Assembly (NCBI GenBank): GCA_914767715.1
Contig: OU612075.1
Span: 4,464,001-4,528,000, forward strand
Length of the DNA stretch: 64,000 nt
Source: Membranipora membranacea
Lineage: Eukaryota > Bryozoa > Gymnolaemata > Cheilostomatida > Membraniporidae
Reading direction: 5' to 3'
Below the pieces are notes generated by a model. It did no database searches. It saw only the letters and a program-made list of their open reading frames with translations, and was not told the DNA's origin. Shown here piece by piece: positions 12,546 to 25,200 of this stretch (the first letter of the stretch is position 1; every line of letters begins with the position of its first letter). The position numbers and the translations under genes are program-made.

Positions 12546-13073
12546 GGCTGGATTGACTTTTATTCGCTATTTTTCATATTCATGAGATTCTAGCTTTTGT
12601 TTAATTTTGCAACTGGATTCATTCATACACTTGGAAGGATAATCTCTCTCTAGTCAAGGCATTGTAAAATAGAAGCTGAAACATTTTTGTTAGAGAGAAT
12701 GTCCATCTGGAAATGTTTACCTATGATAGCAACTGCAGTGCAATCTGTTTCTTAGTAAGTGGTGTCTCAGTAAGTTTTGTGATATTGACTCATGCTTTAA
12801 TGTTGGTTACTTATGTTTTTTTCTGTGATCAAAGTTACAAATAAATTTATATCATCGATGACTTCGTTATGCTCTTAGATGGTGCAAGGTTAGCTGAAAG
12901 TTGGTAGATCTAGGGAAAAAAACAGTAGCCATCTGCTTGTAGTGAGCTGATTATACCAATAGATAGGAGTGTCCCATCATCATCATGGATTGCCACATGC
13001 AATCAGTAGGCTTTTCATTTAAAGGTCAAGCGAATTATTCTTAGTGCAAGATTATTTATGACTTACATTACAG

Positions 13074-14212
13074 AAGTATCGAGAAAGTTTGCAGAATAAA
13101 TCACAGCCTATAACCATTGAAGATACACTAGATGCCCTAGAGAAAATGCCGCCACAAATGGTAAGAAATAGTTGAAACATATTGTCATTTCACACACATC
13201 CTGACTGTCTTATCGTAGAACTCTTGGCAGTTGGTTCCGCAGCTGAGGTGAATTATTTGATTATGAAAACAATGATAAGTTGTGTACTGTGCCTGCAAAC
13301 AGCAACAATTGGTTGGAATAACTACTCCACGGTTAAACTAAATTGACATGCTGAGATCTAATACAATAATGGAGGTAACATACTTTTTCACATAATGAAA
13401 ATTTTTTTTCCTTTTGCATCAGGTAATGCGATTTGTGAAACTCTCCCAGTCTGGACAGTATGTCTATATCCACACACCAACAGCCAATTTGTACAAAATC
13501 CCAGTGCCTCGAGTACCATTCAAGCTTACATCGGCGAAGTTTCCCAGTCATTTCGGCCCTGAACAAGGTAAGTTACATTCAATCGCAGATAAAGTATGCT
13601 GTCAGTAGAAACCAAATTTGAGAAATTTTTGACCAGAAACTTTCTGTTGTAGAGGGTAAGAGTGTCTCATAAAAAATCAACTCACCCATTTTCCTGAATT
13701 TAAAAAAATTAACACCTCACCATTACATCCCTGAGCTAAACTTAGACGACTAGTTGAGTTCAAAGTTCAATATGATGATATGGTAGACCACACCGCCACT
13801 CGACCGAAAATCATACCTTGTTGGGAACAAATATGTAGACTGTGCTGCTTGTAAATTTGTGTATGCTTTGCTATTTTTACAGATAAAGAAGGCAGAGGAA
13901 GAACCCCATGCGTCAGGGTAAAGGCATACGAGACATCAAATGAATCATTAGCTCGTTTTGCCGGTAAGCCGTATATACCATTTTAATTTTATATATTTTT
14001 GTTTGGCCACAGATAATGCATACTTATTTATACCATTCTCAAGATAGAACTTGCTTTCAGATATTGCATCAAATGAGACAGTACTTGTGCAAAGTGATGT
14101 TGTTACCAAATATAAAAAAACTTCTATTTTCATTTTAGTGTTACTTCAGATGACTTCAGCATTTGGGAGTCCACAACCACCAAATCTTCAACCTGCTGTA
14201 TTCCCTATGTGA
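13074..14212 (+). CDS. Cassette 2: homologous alternative 3' end
   Basis: Exons 13074-13160, 13423-13567, 13883-13963 and 14139-14212 add 128 aa, making 421 aa with the shared half. Exon I has TIEDTLDALEKMPPQM. Exon II has VMRFVKLSQSGQYVYIHTPT followed by ANLYKIPVPR. Exon III has VRVKAYETSNESLARFA. Exon IV begins VLLQMTSAFG and stops at 14210-14212; its LL start matches the ALLT start of cassette 1 exon IV. Exon I enters in phase 0 with no ATG, so this is not a free-standing gene unless an unseen 5' exon exists. The nearest AATAAA is at 14992-14997. Confidence 0.6.
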
Positions 14213-16881
14213 TAGTCATAACTCGCCAATTCATATCTGCCAGTTGAGGTATGTTGTCATCTTGTCTCATCTAAGATTTATTCTTCATAAACATGCAAAG
14301 ATTTAAAAGAACAAAAGGTTTTTTTAATGATTTTTCCCCATAGGTTGTTTGTAGTCAATACCCTCTTGTTCTTCAGATTCAACACAGCTATGCATAGAAA
14401 CATGGTAGTGTAATCGACCTAAAAAGTTGTGATGACCCATAAACAGGTCTGGCATCCGTTGGCCTCACATTTGCTTAGGTGTGGTGCCTTCTCTTTAAAA
14501 TTGATTTGATTTCAATTTATTTTTTCAGGTCTTCAGTATCATGTTGGAGACTGGAATGGTTCACCTTGGGCCATGAGATCAACAGAAAAAGTAACCGAAC
14601 AAAAGGAAGTCTGTATACATTTAATCAGTTTCGTTTGCTGACCTATTCATTTTTCCATTCTGCAGTATTCTTATGCTCTATTGTCATTCCTATATTCTGC
14701 AATCACTGTTATTCAGAGCATATTTTTTGCCAAACCATATTATGCATACTTGTACTCTCAACAGTTTAAACTGTGGCGCTTTTCTCAGTTTAATCTTTTG
14801 CTCCGATATTTTTTTGCTAAACGTGTGATGTGTTTCTCTTATTTCAAGACTGTGTTGGAGTTGCTTACCCGACATTCATTTTTCTACTTATTATAATCCT
14901 TTTTTTAATCTTGGCTTAACCTACAATAAGGATATTAGGTAGGTGGTTTTTCCACACTCCCTATCTTTTAACACGAATCTTACTTACACATAATAAACTA
15001 TGTAAACTTAGTATGCTAGAGAATGTTATGCTATCGCATCCACACATTTACTGGAAGTTACAGCTCCCTTAACCAATGAAAACTCTAAACCCAACTTCGG
15101 TTTAGAAAAAGTATGAGCACATGTTGTCAGTGATGTTGCAAGCATTGTAATTTCGGCCAAGGCAAACGGAGTTTACACATTTTCAACTTGCTGACCACAA
15201 TACATTTGCCTATTATCTCAACCATCACCACTTCCAATCTTCTGAATTCCCTAATGGCTGCAGAAAAGTTTCAAGTTAAACATATCATTTAGTGCTCACC
15301 AGAGATGGGAATTACCCAATACAAAATGGATGGCTAGGATTAAATACGCAGCGCACAGAATACTAGCAAAATTGAGGCAATCATTGTGGCATTAGCTCTG
15401 CCTCGGTCATTTGATTGGCTCAGTGATAAAGTGTGCGTCCTTTTCATTGCGAACCAGATGAATAAACTTTTCAATCAGTCCGTCAATACGGAATAAGTGA
15501 TATACCAAAATGATGATACAAAAGGTACGTATAGGATAAGTTTGTTATCTTTGATTACTAAATAGATGTATGAGGACTTCTCTGAAAATGAGATGGCCTG
15601 TGATTTACTAGGGAGTCGCTTTACTTAGTAGTAGATATCACTAATATCGTAACCTCAGAACTAACTTCTGTGTGCTTAGACATGTGTGATCATAGTTTGT
15701 GAGCAAACTGTCAGGAATTGACTTACAACAATGGATCTCTCAGTAGTATTTGAATAAGTTTATTTTAGAATATTAGTTTTATATTCTGCGCACAGAATAT
15801 TAGTTTTATATTTTTCAAAAGTTGCAAATTTGTAGTGTCATTAATAATGCAATGAATGCCTAGAACAAGGTCATAAAGAGAAAGAAATTGTTCCGGTAAG
15901 GGTCTAACTGACTGACCTATAGCAAGCAAAAATAACTTAACTCAATGTGCAGCAAAGACCAGATTCATTAACTTGAATACCATGTCTATAAGCTGTCGGT
16001 GGGGTATGATTAGTGTCTGGTTAGTGCCACAATAGGCATGGAATGTGAGTGACTACCTTCACCACATTTTGATTGATTATAGCAATTGTTACCTCTGCAA
16101 GGTCCTGAATTAGATCTTAAATGCCCTGTGATGAATATTTGGGATCAGGCGTCAATTTAAATAAAAAAAAGACATTTGGGCGTTTTGCGTTGAAACGTGG
16201 AAATGCCGCAACACAATGCAAAATTTCATCATATCATAGAATTTTCCCCTATGTGACTGAGTGCTCGTAATTTCCATGCATTTATATTTATATTTATATT
16301 TAGCACTCATGAACTCATTGTGTGTAGTTAGGTTGACAATCAAGCCGTCTCAATATAACCTTTGGCATATTTTGAACATGTCAACTTCCGAAGAAATATA
16401 ACTATTCCTGATCAGATCTAGATCAATCACTTATCCCTGCAAGTGTGAATTGGTGTGGGTTGGCACAATTAATATGGTGTGTTTCAAAAAATAAAAACCC
16501 AATAATTTGCTTTAACTATCTTTTGCCTACCAGTTCAATGAATTCAACATGCTTTCAACACACTTCGACCCTCTCTCGTATTGATAATGCCTAATTGTCA
16601 TCTCGAGAGGTAGATATGATCAACATGAGAGGGTTGAAAGGTTAGTTGCAAGGGTCGGCCACTCTTGCTTTGATACAGCTGATCGACAAGATAACATTCA
16701 TATACTGGGAATGACTTGTTTCCTAAATTTACATGGTATTGTTACATCATATTTTGTATGGCCTCTCTTTTTTATTGGACATGATCAGCACACCGTAAAT
16801 AACTAAGTTATTAAAAATATTATAATGACTATATCATTAACATTTATATAAGAGAGCATCCATTTCATGCTTGTATTTCAG
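14213..16881 (+). other. Non-coding stretch between cassettes 2 and 3
   Basis: No start exon, zinc-finger exon or linker exon like those at 3095-8357 was found here. The open stretches around 14479-14896 are low-complexity and show no splice-consistent coding signal. The lack of a promoter-proximal exon here is one reason to read cassette 3 as an alternative 3' end rather than a separate gene. Confidence 0.4.
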
Positions 16882-18064
16882 GTCACAATTGAAGATGTAC
16901 GTGACTGCCTCAACGGTTTCTCTGTGGATACTGTAAGTTTAATTATTCAATCTTGTATCTCGCAGAGGATGTACTTTGACTTTCATAAAACTTATTTCCT
17001 GTTATTAGAACCTCAGAAGAAATGTGAGTTGCAGTTGAAAGAGTACATTATTAGAAGCAAATGTTTTGGCTCCGATTGCATTTGAGTTCAACCTGTGCAG
17101 CCAAAAATGGCCAACACCTTGGCATATCTTTGAGTGGGTCATCAAACCATAATTGGTAGATTCAATTTATTCTTCTTAAATTTAAGAGTCAACTCAACTT
17201 CTTTTGTGCATATATATTTTTTTCATGTTCAAAGGTAAAAGAATTTGTGAAACCATCTCGGACTGGGAAGTACCTCTTTATTCATGGACCATCTGCAGCA
17301 AAGTATGAGATACCCCTACCAAGATTTCTCAAAAAGAGTTGCACGAATTTTGGAAGTAAGTTTTTTTTATATAAACTAAGTCTAAATTGACAGCCCTATA
17401 TACAGGCCCCCTCGAGCTCAAGGTTTATGTGGAGTAGTGATCACATACCCTTGTTCGCCGGAACAGGCTACTGATGGACCAATGCCCTTAACTTTGCTTT
17501 ATTTACAAAATAAATCGTAAAAATTACTCATGAGATGCCGTCGGACTGGCCAAAATAAAGATCCCAGATCGTTTTAAGTTTTTGTGTCTATTGCAGCTAG
17601 AAAAGTGTTCGTCAACGTCTATGAGCTCACTCCAGACCTGGCAAGACATTTTGGTAAGTGAAATGAATGGAGCAGAGTGAAAGTTGTTGATTTCGCTGAA
17701 GCAATTTTGCTTGATTTATTTACCATCTACTGATACTTCAAGATGGTTTGCTTGCTTTGCATTGTATTTCCAAATGTATGCCACATCAATGAACTGAGGG
17801 AGAGGTAGTTCATTGGCCACATTCATACTGGGAGTTCAGTACCTTATACCGATAGTTTTTGGTGGTGACCCGGATTGGTCGGTTGGTGGACAGATCAAGA
17901 TGCTGAAAAGCATGTGTGACTTTATATATACAAGAGAGTTTGTGTTTGGGTTATTTATTGATTTGTGGCTTTTCTTGTTTTCAGCAAAGTACAAGCACAA
18001 TAAGTATCCACCGCTACCATCGCAAGAAGAGACATTCTGCATACTACGACAGAACAAAACATGA
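16882..18064 (+). CDS. Cassette 3: homologous alternative 3' end
   Basis: Exons 16882-16932, 17235-17355, 17597-17653 and 17985-18064 add 102 aa, making 395 aa with the shared half. Exon I is the shortest (VTIEDVRDCLNGFSVDT). Exon II has VKEFVKPSRTGKYLFIHGPS then AAKYEIPLPR. Exon III has RKVFVNVYELTPDLARHF. Exon IV is basic and stops at 18062-18064. Exons II and III have exactly the same lengths (121 and 57 nt) as in cassette 4, which suggests cassettes 3 and 4 are the most recent duplicates. No canonical AATAAA was seen close downstream. Confidence 0.6.
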
Positions 18065-18632
18065 ATATAATTCAGAGAAAAGATTACAGACGAAAGGATC
18101 CTGCCGCCTGCTGCAATCATGGACTTATGTCACTTTTCTCAGTAAATGTCACTGGCCACCATTCTATGGCTACATGCTATCATGTTTAATCGCGGAGAAA
18201 GGTGATGCCCATAAAAGAACAAAAAGAACGATTGAAAGATGAACTGCTGATGACATAATTGTCATATTTGTACATTATAGCCTCAAGTTTGAAAAGCATC
18301 TTGTTTGTTAATTTTGAAAAAAGATCACAATATATGTAATACACGCAATACAGGCTTACTTGTTTAGTTTTTGGACTCGGCTCTTAATGATAGTTTCCTA
18401 TAAAACACAGGTGTAGGAGGGTCAGTCTCAAGAACTGGAGAGGCACTTTTTCGAAGGACTTTTGTTGGTCCATCCATAACTATTGTTTACCTCCAAGATA
18501 GACCCCAATGGTCACCACTGGGATAACCAATAGAGGAGTTTTTTTCCAGACCACAAGATCATCTTAATTTACCTGCAGTTTTTCGTTTCCTGCCCAAGGA
18601 AACAACTGAGTTAATTTTGTGTTTTGCTATAG

Positions 18633-20491
18633 AGGGTACAGACAAAAGCTATTAGAAGACAGGTGAATGACCACTTTACAATCACCGACCTGATACACCA
18701 GCTTCATAAACTACCTACCATCACAGTGAGTAATCAGGTGCAGTATATGGCCAATGTGTTGGCTCTGATCTAGACCAAGTTTGGTCCATCTGCCTGCAGT
18801 CGGAGTTGCTCCCGATCCACTGGTCACACAGCAGGCAAAGACCTTTGCCTGCTGTGTGACCAGTGGAAGGGAGCAACTGGAATACAGGCAACTGGATGAA
18901 ACTTGATCTAGCTCTGATCTGATTGGCTGTTGGGTGGGAAGAGAGCCAATGCCAGGTCACTGAATGCACCTATTGAGTTATAGTGAAAGTGAAACCGCTT
19001 TACTTCACATTCACTATGTAGCAGTAGGCACTCACAGGAAAGTATCTGACCTAGCATGGGCTATCTCTTTTCACCAGCCAATCAGCATAGACATCACATT
19101 TGCTAAAAGATTATAGTTATATACCTTGCCTCTAAAATAAATAAACTAACTGATATAGACTTATGTATAAGTAATAAACCATAGTATATGGACTGACGGA
19201 TGTCCTGCGACCATTATAAGTCAAGGTTAAAAAGGTATGGTGAGAAATAAAATTCGTTTCAGCTGTCAGTCCTCTTGATGATGATTCATAGCTATTTTCA
19301 ACTTGTTCTCATCTGCTATCGGTCATGTGTCTAGGACTCCAGGTACTCGCAGTTGCTGTAAAACAAATAACAATATTTTCTTGTAGCGAATCTAGTACTG
19401 AGTAAGGGTTTCGTGTATTGCTTGATCTATCATCATGCTATTTTTTATTATTCAGGTAGAGACTTTCGCAAAGCTGTCGATGACAGGCCGTGTACTCTAT
19501 GTGCACGGCCCAACAGCTACACAACACTGTATTAATTTACCTAAATCAACAAAGCAAACGGTCACAGTCATCAAAGGTTTGTCTACTTTTTCTAAATTTA
19601 TAGTAACTTGCGTTTTTCATGCAATGAATGCTTTTGTTTGCCGTTGAAAAGCTAGCCCTGAGCGCCATTTTAATTCCATAACGACTAGCACCGCCGATTG
19701 GAAGAATTGCCAATTCAAATTTGTTGAGTTTTTCTTATTTGCTATGATTGACAATCTGATCAATTTGGCATTTTCACACAATAAAACTGCGTGACAAGGC
19801 TAGGCAGGCTGGCAGAACAGAGTTCATCCAGCCAACAGGTTAGCTAAAATCAGGGATTTGTGAAACATTTTGTCCTTTTTTTGCAGAACGTAAGATGAAG
19901 GTGTCGGCTTATGAACTGGATGATCAGCAGGCAGTTGACCTAAGTAAGAGTGTTATGTAATATCTCATGCACATGTGTACCTGTGTTCATGATTACATGT
20001 GTACATGTGTACATGTGTACATGTGTACATGTGTACATGTGTACATGTGTACATGTGTACATGTGTACATGTGTACATGTGTACATGTGTACATGTGTAC
20101 ATGTGTACATGTGTACATGTGTACATGTGTACATGTGTACATATTTAATTTCCCATGTACAAATATCCCATGCACACAAAGGAAGTTGTGAGCTGAAATA
20201 ATATTCCCTAAATTGCCTAAGGTCGAAGAATAATCTGTACACTCGCTCATCTTTTGAGCGCATGGTATTTAATTGTTCCATTGTGGTGCATTGTTCTTTA
20301 TGCAATATGTACTGCGCGATATGTGAACGGCAATTTATTTATGTCGTGCAGGAAATAGCCCAGATGAAACTAAATACTCACTCACACTTTCGGATAATTT
20401 TCCTTTAGAGCAAACCAGCCTAGCCAATATACTTCTGCACCCATTTGCTATTGCCGATGTCTGCTCTTACAACCAATATAATCTTCAGTAG
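18633..20491 (+). CDS. Cassette 4: homologous alternative 3' end
   Basis: Exons 18633-18725, 19456-19576, 19887-19943 and 20352-20491 add 136 aa, making 429 aa with the shared half. Exon I has FTITDLIHQLHKLPTIT after a basic stretch. Exon II has VETFAKLSMTGRVLYVHGPT. Exon III has RKMKVSAYELDDQQAVDL. Exon IV stops at TAG 20489-20491. The last intron carries an (ACATGTGT)n array. A palindromic repeat at 18771-18912 follows the exon I donor. Confidence 0.58.
18771..18912. mobile_element. Palindromic MITE family D, long copy
   Basis: The outer arms match the other family D copies. The inner part is a long near-perfect hairpin: CCACTGGTCACACAGCAGGC followed by AAAG, mirrored by CTTTGCCTGCTGTGTGACCA. 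It sits about 45 bp after the donor of cassette 4 exon I. Confidence 0.7.
19995..20142. repeat. 8 bp tandem array (ACATGTGT)18.5
   Basis: About 18.5 near-perfect copies lie in the last intron of cassette 4. The unit alternates purine and pyrimidine throughout. Because eight is not a multiple of three, the array reads as the same octapeptide in all frames on each strand, which creates long but meaningless open frames. Confidence 0.95.
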
Positions 20492-22210
20492 AGTGAAAGC
20501 CTTCCATACTCCTCTTATTCGCTGTGATGATTGTGGTAATTTCTTTTGTATCATTTTTCAGGCTGGGTGACAAAATCACGCAGGTAACCTAAAGTGGAAG
20601 ATAGACTGAGTGATTGACTTCTCGTCTGCCAGAAGCTGATGTTTAATACAGTGTTTGTCGCTTCTTGCATGTAGATGGAGAAAATGTAGTTCACCATACC
20701 GATTCATTTATCAATTTAGCAAGCTATGCTAAGCCTTAGATCTTCGACTTCTTATTTTACATCTCTGGTATGGGAGTGTGATTTGGCTCCCTTGATGATT
20801 TATAGTACCAAATTGAAACTCAGACAAAAATCAATAGACAGTCATTTTAAATCATAGTAAACACATTGTCATGGAATATATATATTTATAATATATATGC
20901 ATATTGTTACTGTTTATCTCCAGCGTATATTTGTATGTTTTTGCATCTTTTACCTCATAGAAAATGGGTTGGACAATATATTGCTTGGTTATAATGTTTT
21001 ATGTTCAGCTTTCTGCGATGTTATCAAAACAAGAAGGACGATGTGCCAAAATGTACCAGCACTGAAAACTTCCAGCTCTGTCAAGTTAAATACCTAAAAA
21101 ATCGCCTAGCAACTTCAGAAAAGAAGCCCTCTTTATAGGTTATGTATTTGGAGTTATTTCCCTTTGAACAATGGCACAGTAAATTTCATGAATATTCTAT
21201 ACAGTCAATACAGGCTATCATCAGAACAAATAATATGACACTCCCTTCGGGTGAGGTATAGTAGTCATAGCTAGGTATTATGAACTCCCTTTACGTTTGA
21301 TTAAAAACATGAACATATCTCAAAAGATATCTTCACATACCTGACGTTGCTGGGCATTGCTTTATTCCCTACAATGATGTGATAAGCACATTTTCTCCCA
21401 AAAGTGAGCGATACAATCAAGTCTTTTATTTTCAAGGGTCAAACCTGCGATCGTTGATTATTTTCACGTAGGTACACAGCGTTAACTTAGGCTGCTTTCC
21501 AGATTTTGATGTCCGCTAAGTCAGTATAGGTATATTTATTCATGAGATAAACAGTTCTGATTTCTTGCTACCCTCCATGCACGTGGGTCTGAATGACTAA
21601 TTACCTCAAACAGGCGCTATGTCCCTGATGAGATTAATCTAAGCATTCCATGAAATCTGTGACAAGACCATAGAAAGCTGTCATATATTACACCCAAAGT
21701 ATTGTTTATTTTCCATGGTAAATCAGATGAGGTCAAAAGGCTCAGTAAATGCTAGACAAATACAAATTTAGATATTTTTATCATTTTATTGAAACACACT
21801 CAAAATGGAAAATTATGTACGCGATAATAAAAATCAGTCTGAGATCATAGTATCATTCCTGATTGGACAGATGCGGCATCGGAGTAGCTGATTGGATGAG
21901 GTATCAGTTTTAAAAGTCCAACCACGCGAATCTGGCTTCTCATAAGAAAACTAAAGTATTTAATCCTCACACACTGATGACGGTATATACTATAGCAAGT
22001 ATATCTCTGATCGTTAGAGAGTGACTTAACTCACTTGCAAGAGTATCATCACATGGAATTTGGTGTGGCGACTCGTTTTCAATTTTACAAATTAGGGGTG
22101 GGTACATCTTAAGTTCTACTACTAAATTGACTCTCACGATCACAGATACATATGTTAATAATATAATCTCGTATCAGTGTGCACATAAGAAAACCTAAAT
22201 TAATGAATCC
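20492..22210. other. Intergenic region between the cassette locus and PPP2R3C
   Basis: No gene is supported. MITE family C copy 2 is at about 21985-22180. The 3' end of PPP2R3C probably lies here, where a minus-strand CAATAAAA reads at 21784-21791. Confidence 0.4.
21985..22180 (+). mobile_element. MITE family C, copy 2
   Basis: It carries ATATCTCTGATCGTTAGAGAGTGAC, then a GGAATTTGGTGTGGCGACTC core, and ends in ACGATCACAGATACATATG, matching the other family C copies. It lies just beyond the stop of PPP2R3C. Boundaries are approximate. Confidence 0.55.
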
Positions 22211-25200
22211 TCAAGCGTTTGATTCTCCTGAGTCGCCGTCTCCTTGATCAGCAACCAGAACTTCTCTGTTCTCATAACTCCAGAAACCATTCAGATCTAT
22301 CAGTATGTTGACTACAGTGTCACCTTGGTGTCTATAAATCATAGAGACACATAGGACAGATTGAACAACATGATTCAGCAGCATTGCATAATATGTCAAA
22401 TGTTGTCGGGATTTTGACTTTTGGAGGTTCAATTGTGGTCATTTTGGGTAGCAGTTGCCAATAAACTACAGTGTCACCTTGGTGCCTTTGAGTCATAAAG
22501 GTAAAATTATCAGTTATTTGTAAGATTAAACATTTCACTTTTCCAACAATATTAATAGAACAATGTTGCGTATGGCAGATGCTGTCGGGATTTCGACATA
22601 AGCCTCTCAAGTGTGTTCATTTTGGGTTGCAGCTACCAATGAACTGGAGACATCTTTGAACCTGGGGGCAATATAAGTGATTCAAGCTATGACTGCATAT
22701 TCTGTTGACTGTAAGACTGTGGCTATAAACCCAGCAGTAAATAATGGAGTCCATATTTTTGTGTCAGACATTATATTTACAACTTGGGCCAGTAATGTCC
22801 AATTACAGTAAAGTTTTTAGATAGTAAAAAGTGCAATATTCACATACAACAAAACTGAGCAATATATGAAATATCACCATTTATTTCTGTTGCTGTCAGT
22901 AATAAGGCACACAGATAACGTGATATACTATTGCATGTACATCTCTGATTGATGGAGAGTGAACTTATTCACTTAGCATGAGTATCATCATAAGGAATTT
23001 GGTGTGACGACCCGAGTTAAGTTTTACTAATTAGGGGCAGGAACATGTTAGGTACTCGTACTAAATTGACTCTCATGATCAGAGATACACATGATAATAG
23101 TGTATGCTCGATGTCAGTAAGCATAATAAGGGGATTATAAATGTACATACGAGTTGACGAGATCCTGATATGAGATCCTGAGAGGGTCGTCAGGTTTGAC
23201 CATATCGAATATCTCATCCTTGACATCATGGAATGATACTGGCTCCTGTCCGTGCTGTCTCATCTGATCCTGAATGGCCTGTCAATTGAAAAGCTATATT
23301 ATAATAATGAGGAGGGACTTGATGATGTAGTCTCCTATCAATAATTAATTTAGTCAAAAGGAGCCAACATATTATCATTATTAATAATTACCTGCTTGAA
23401 AAATTAGTACCGTAATCCCTCACCTATAAGAGAGTAGCATATAGACGCGACTATCATTTGAAGCATTTTTATATTTAGATTGGACCAAATCCCCTACAGT
23501 CACTGAAGCTGAATAGCTCAGTGGTAGAGCTTACGAGTTTAAACATGGAGTTGTGAGTTCGAAACCCACTGAGGGCAGTTTTTTTCCCATAACTACTTAG
23601 TTCATTTGTAGTGAGTGTAGTGTAGCTGTGGGGTGTCTTATAGCTGTGGGGTGTCTTATAGCTGTGGGGTGTCTTATAGCTGTGGGGTGTCTTATAACTG
23701 GAGCATTTTTATTTTTTCTGAGGGGGGTGATTCACTTATAAGTCCGGTGTCTTATAGGTGAGGGATTACGGTAATGTATATTGTAAACTTATTGCTGTGA
23801 AATTTCAAATATTAAGCTCTTTTCACCATGAGATATTAAGATTCTCAATTTATTATAATATTAACTAATCAGTAGGTATAACTAATACACAGTTCATTAA
23901 AAATTCTATGGCATAACCTATAGCCTTGTCAAGCAGCCACGGGTTTTGGTTATTTTGGTTTTATTGGTTTTGGGGAAAAACATCATAACCGTGGACGCAT
24001 GACAAGGCTTCATAAGCTAGTCTTGTCAAGATGCCACAAAGTATATCGTATATACCAAAAGTAAAGCAGGAATTCCAGTCAGTGACCATTATCATCGACT
24101 CGCTTACTTTGGAACACTACAACTTTATTTTTTTTCGTAGCTATGGCTGCTACGAACGGGTCACAAATTTAAGTCCGTACAGTCTGACACCATCCACTCT
24201 ATTGTAGAAAAACTTAGTTTATGTTTTATGACATATTACTTACCCTAAAGAAGTAGTTGAGATCGAATGCATTGAGATGACCTTTGTGATTGATGTCTAA
24301 TAGCCTCATAAAGTACTGTAAGGATTGAGGGGCTCTCCTGTTCTCCAGAGCCAGTACAAAGTCTAGATAAGTCTTATAGTCCTGAAATATAAGAAACAAG
24401 CTTCATAATAATAATATGTTTACTGTCAGCGACAATTTATCATTTCTAATGTTTTTCATGATGCGACAATAACATAACTGGCAAAAAATAATACTAACAA
24501 AGATCCTTCAAAAAATATGACTATGCCAATAAACAGAAAAAGTGTTGCAGTAGCCTTTTCTTAAACATTTTAATAGTAAGAGTGATTCTCAATGTCATCG
24601 GAATTGGTGTGATGTGTAAATGAAAAGACCTGAGCTGTAAGGAGGGGATAAATTATTGATTTCATGAAAATTCCATGATATTATGAAAGATGAAACTATC
24701 TAAGGCGTGAGCCAAATATTATGTGATGTTGAGAGAAAACTTGACAAATAGATTAGTAGCTTGCGAGAGCTGATAACAACAAATGACGCCCTAACTGAAT
24801 TCACATCAGCCGTCCTAGTCTGGGACAGAGTAAGCTAGTTTTCTCACAGGAGGAGGTAACTCCAAATTATTAAAAAAGCTAGGGATTATTGTTTGATTTG
24901 TGTGATTTATGAGCTTTACCATGTGAGTCAGAGCAAGCAGCAAGGATAGTGGCAACGCTGGACTAACATGTTACTATAAATAATTAAAAACTATTATTGT
25001 TGCATTATCAACATCGGCAACACTTTCAGATACTTGAAAACTTCAACCAACATGGACACCATTGGATGGATCACGGATCTACATTACCTGAGATCAAATG
25101 GTGAGTGGCTTACACTTTATAATTTACTTGACTGGATTTTCAACTTGTTTCAGATGGTTTGGCTGGTTGGAAAGTTTCATCCTGTCATCTTGTGAATCAA

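Noticed and set aside
14479-14896. Phe/Ser-rich open frames between cassettes 2 and 3 as a 5' exon of cassette 3
   Set aside because: Low-complexity, no zinc-finger or linker similarity, and no phase-0 donor.
19940-20305. Long open frames on both strands with MYTCTHVH/MCTCVHVY octapeptide repeats
   Set aside because: They are by-products of the 8 bp intronic tandem array, which stays open in every frame.
23507-23577. Functional tRNA gene
   Set aside because: The A and B boxes are good, but the acceptor strands do not pair and it lies within a TIR element.
23620-23698. CRISPR-like array of 20 bp repeats
   Set aside because: The four units are directly adjacent with no spacers, and the context is an animal intron.
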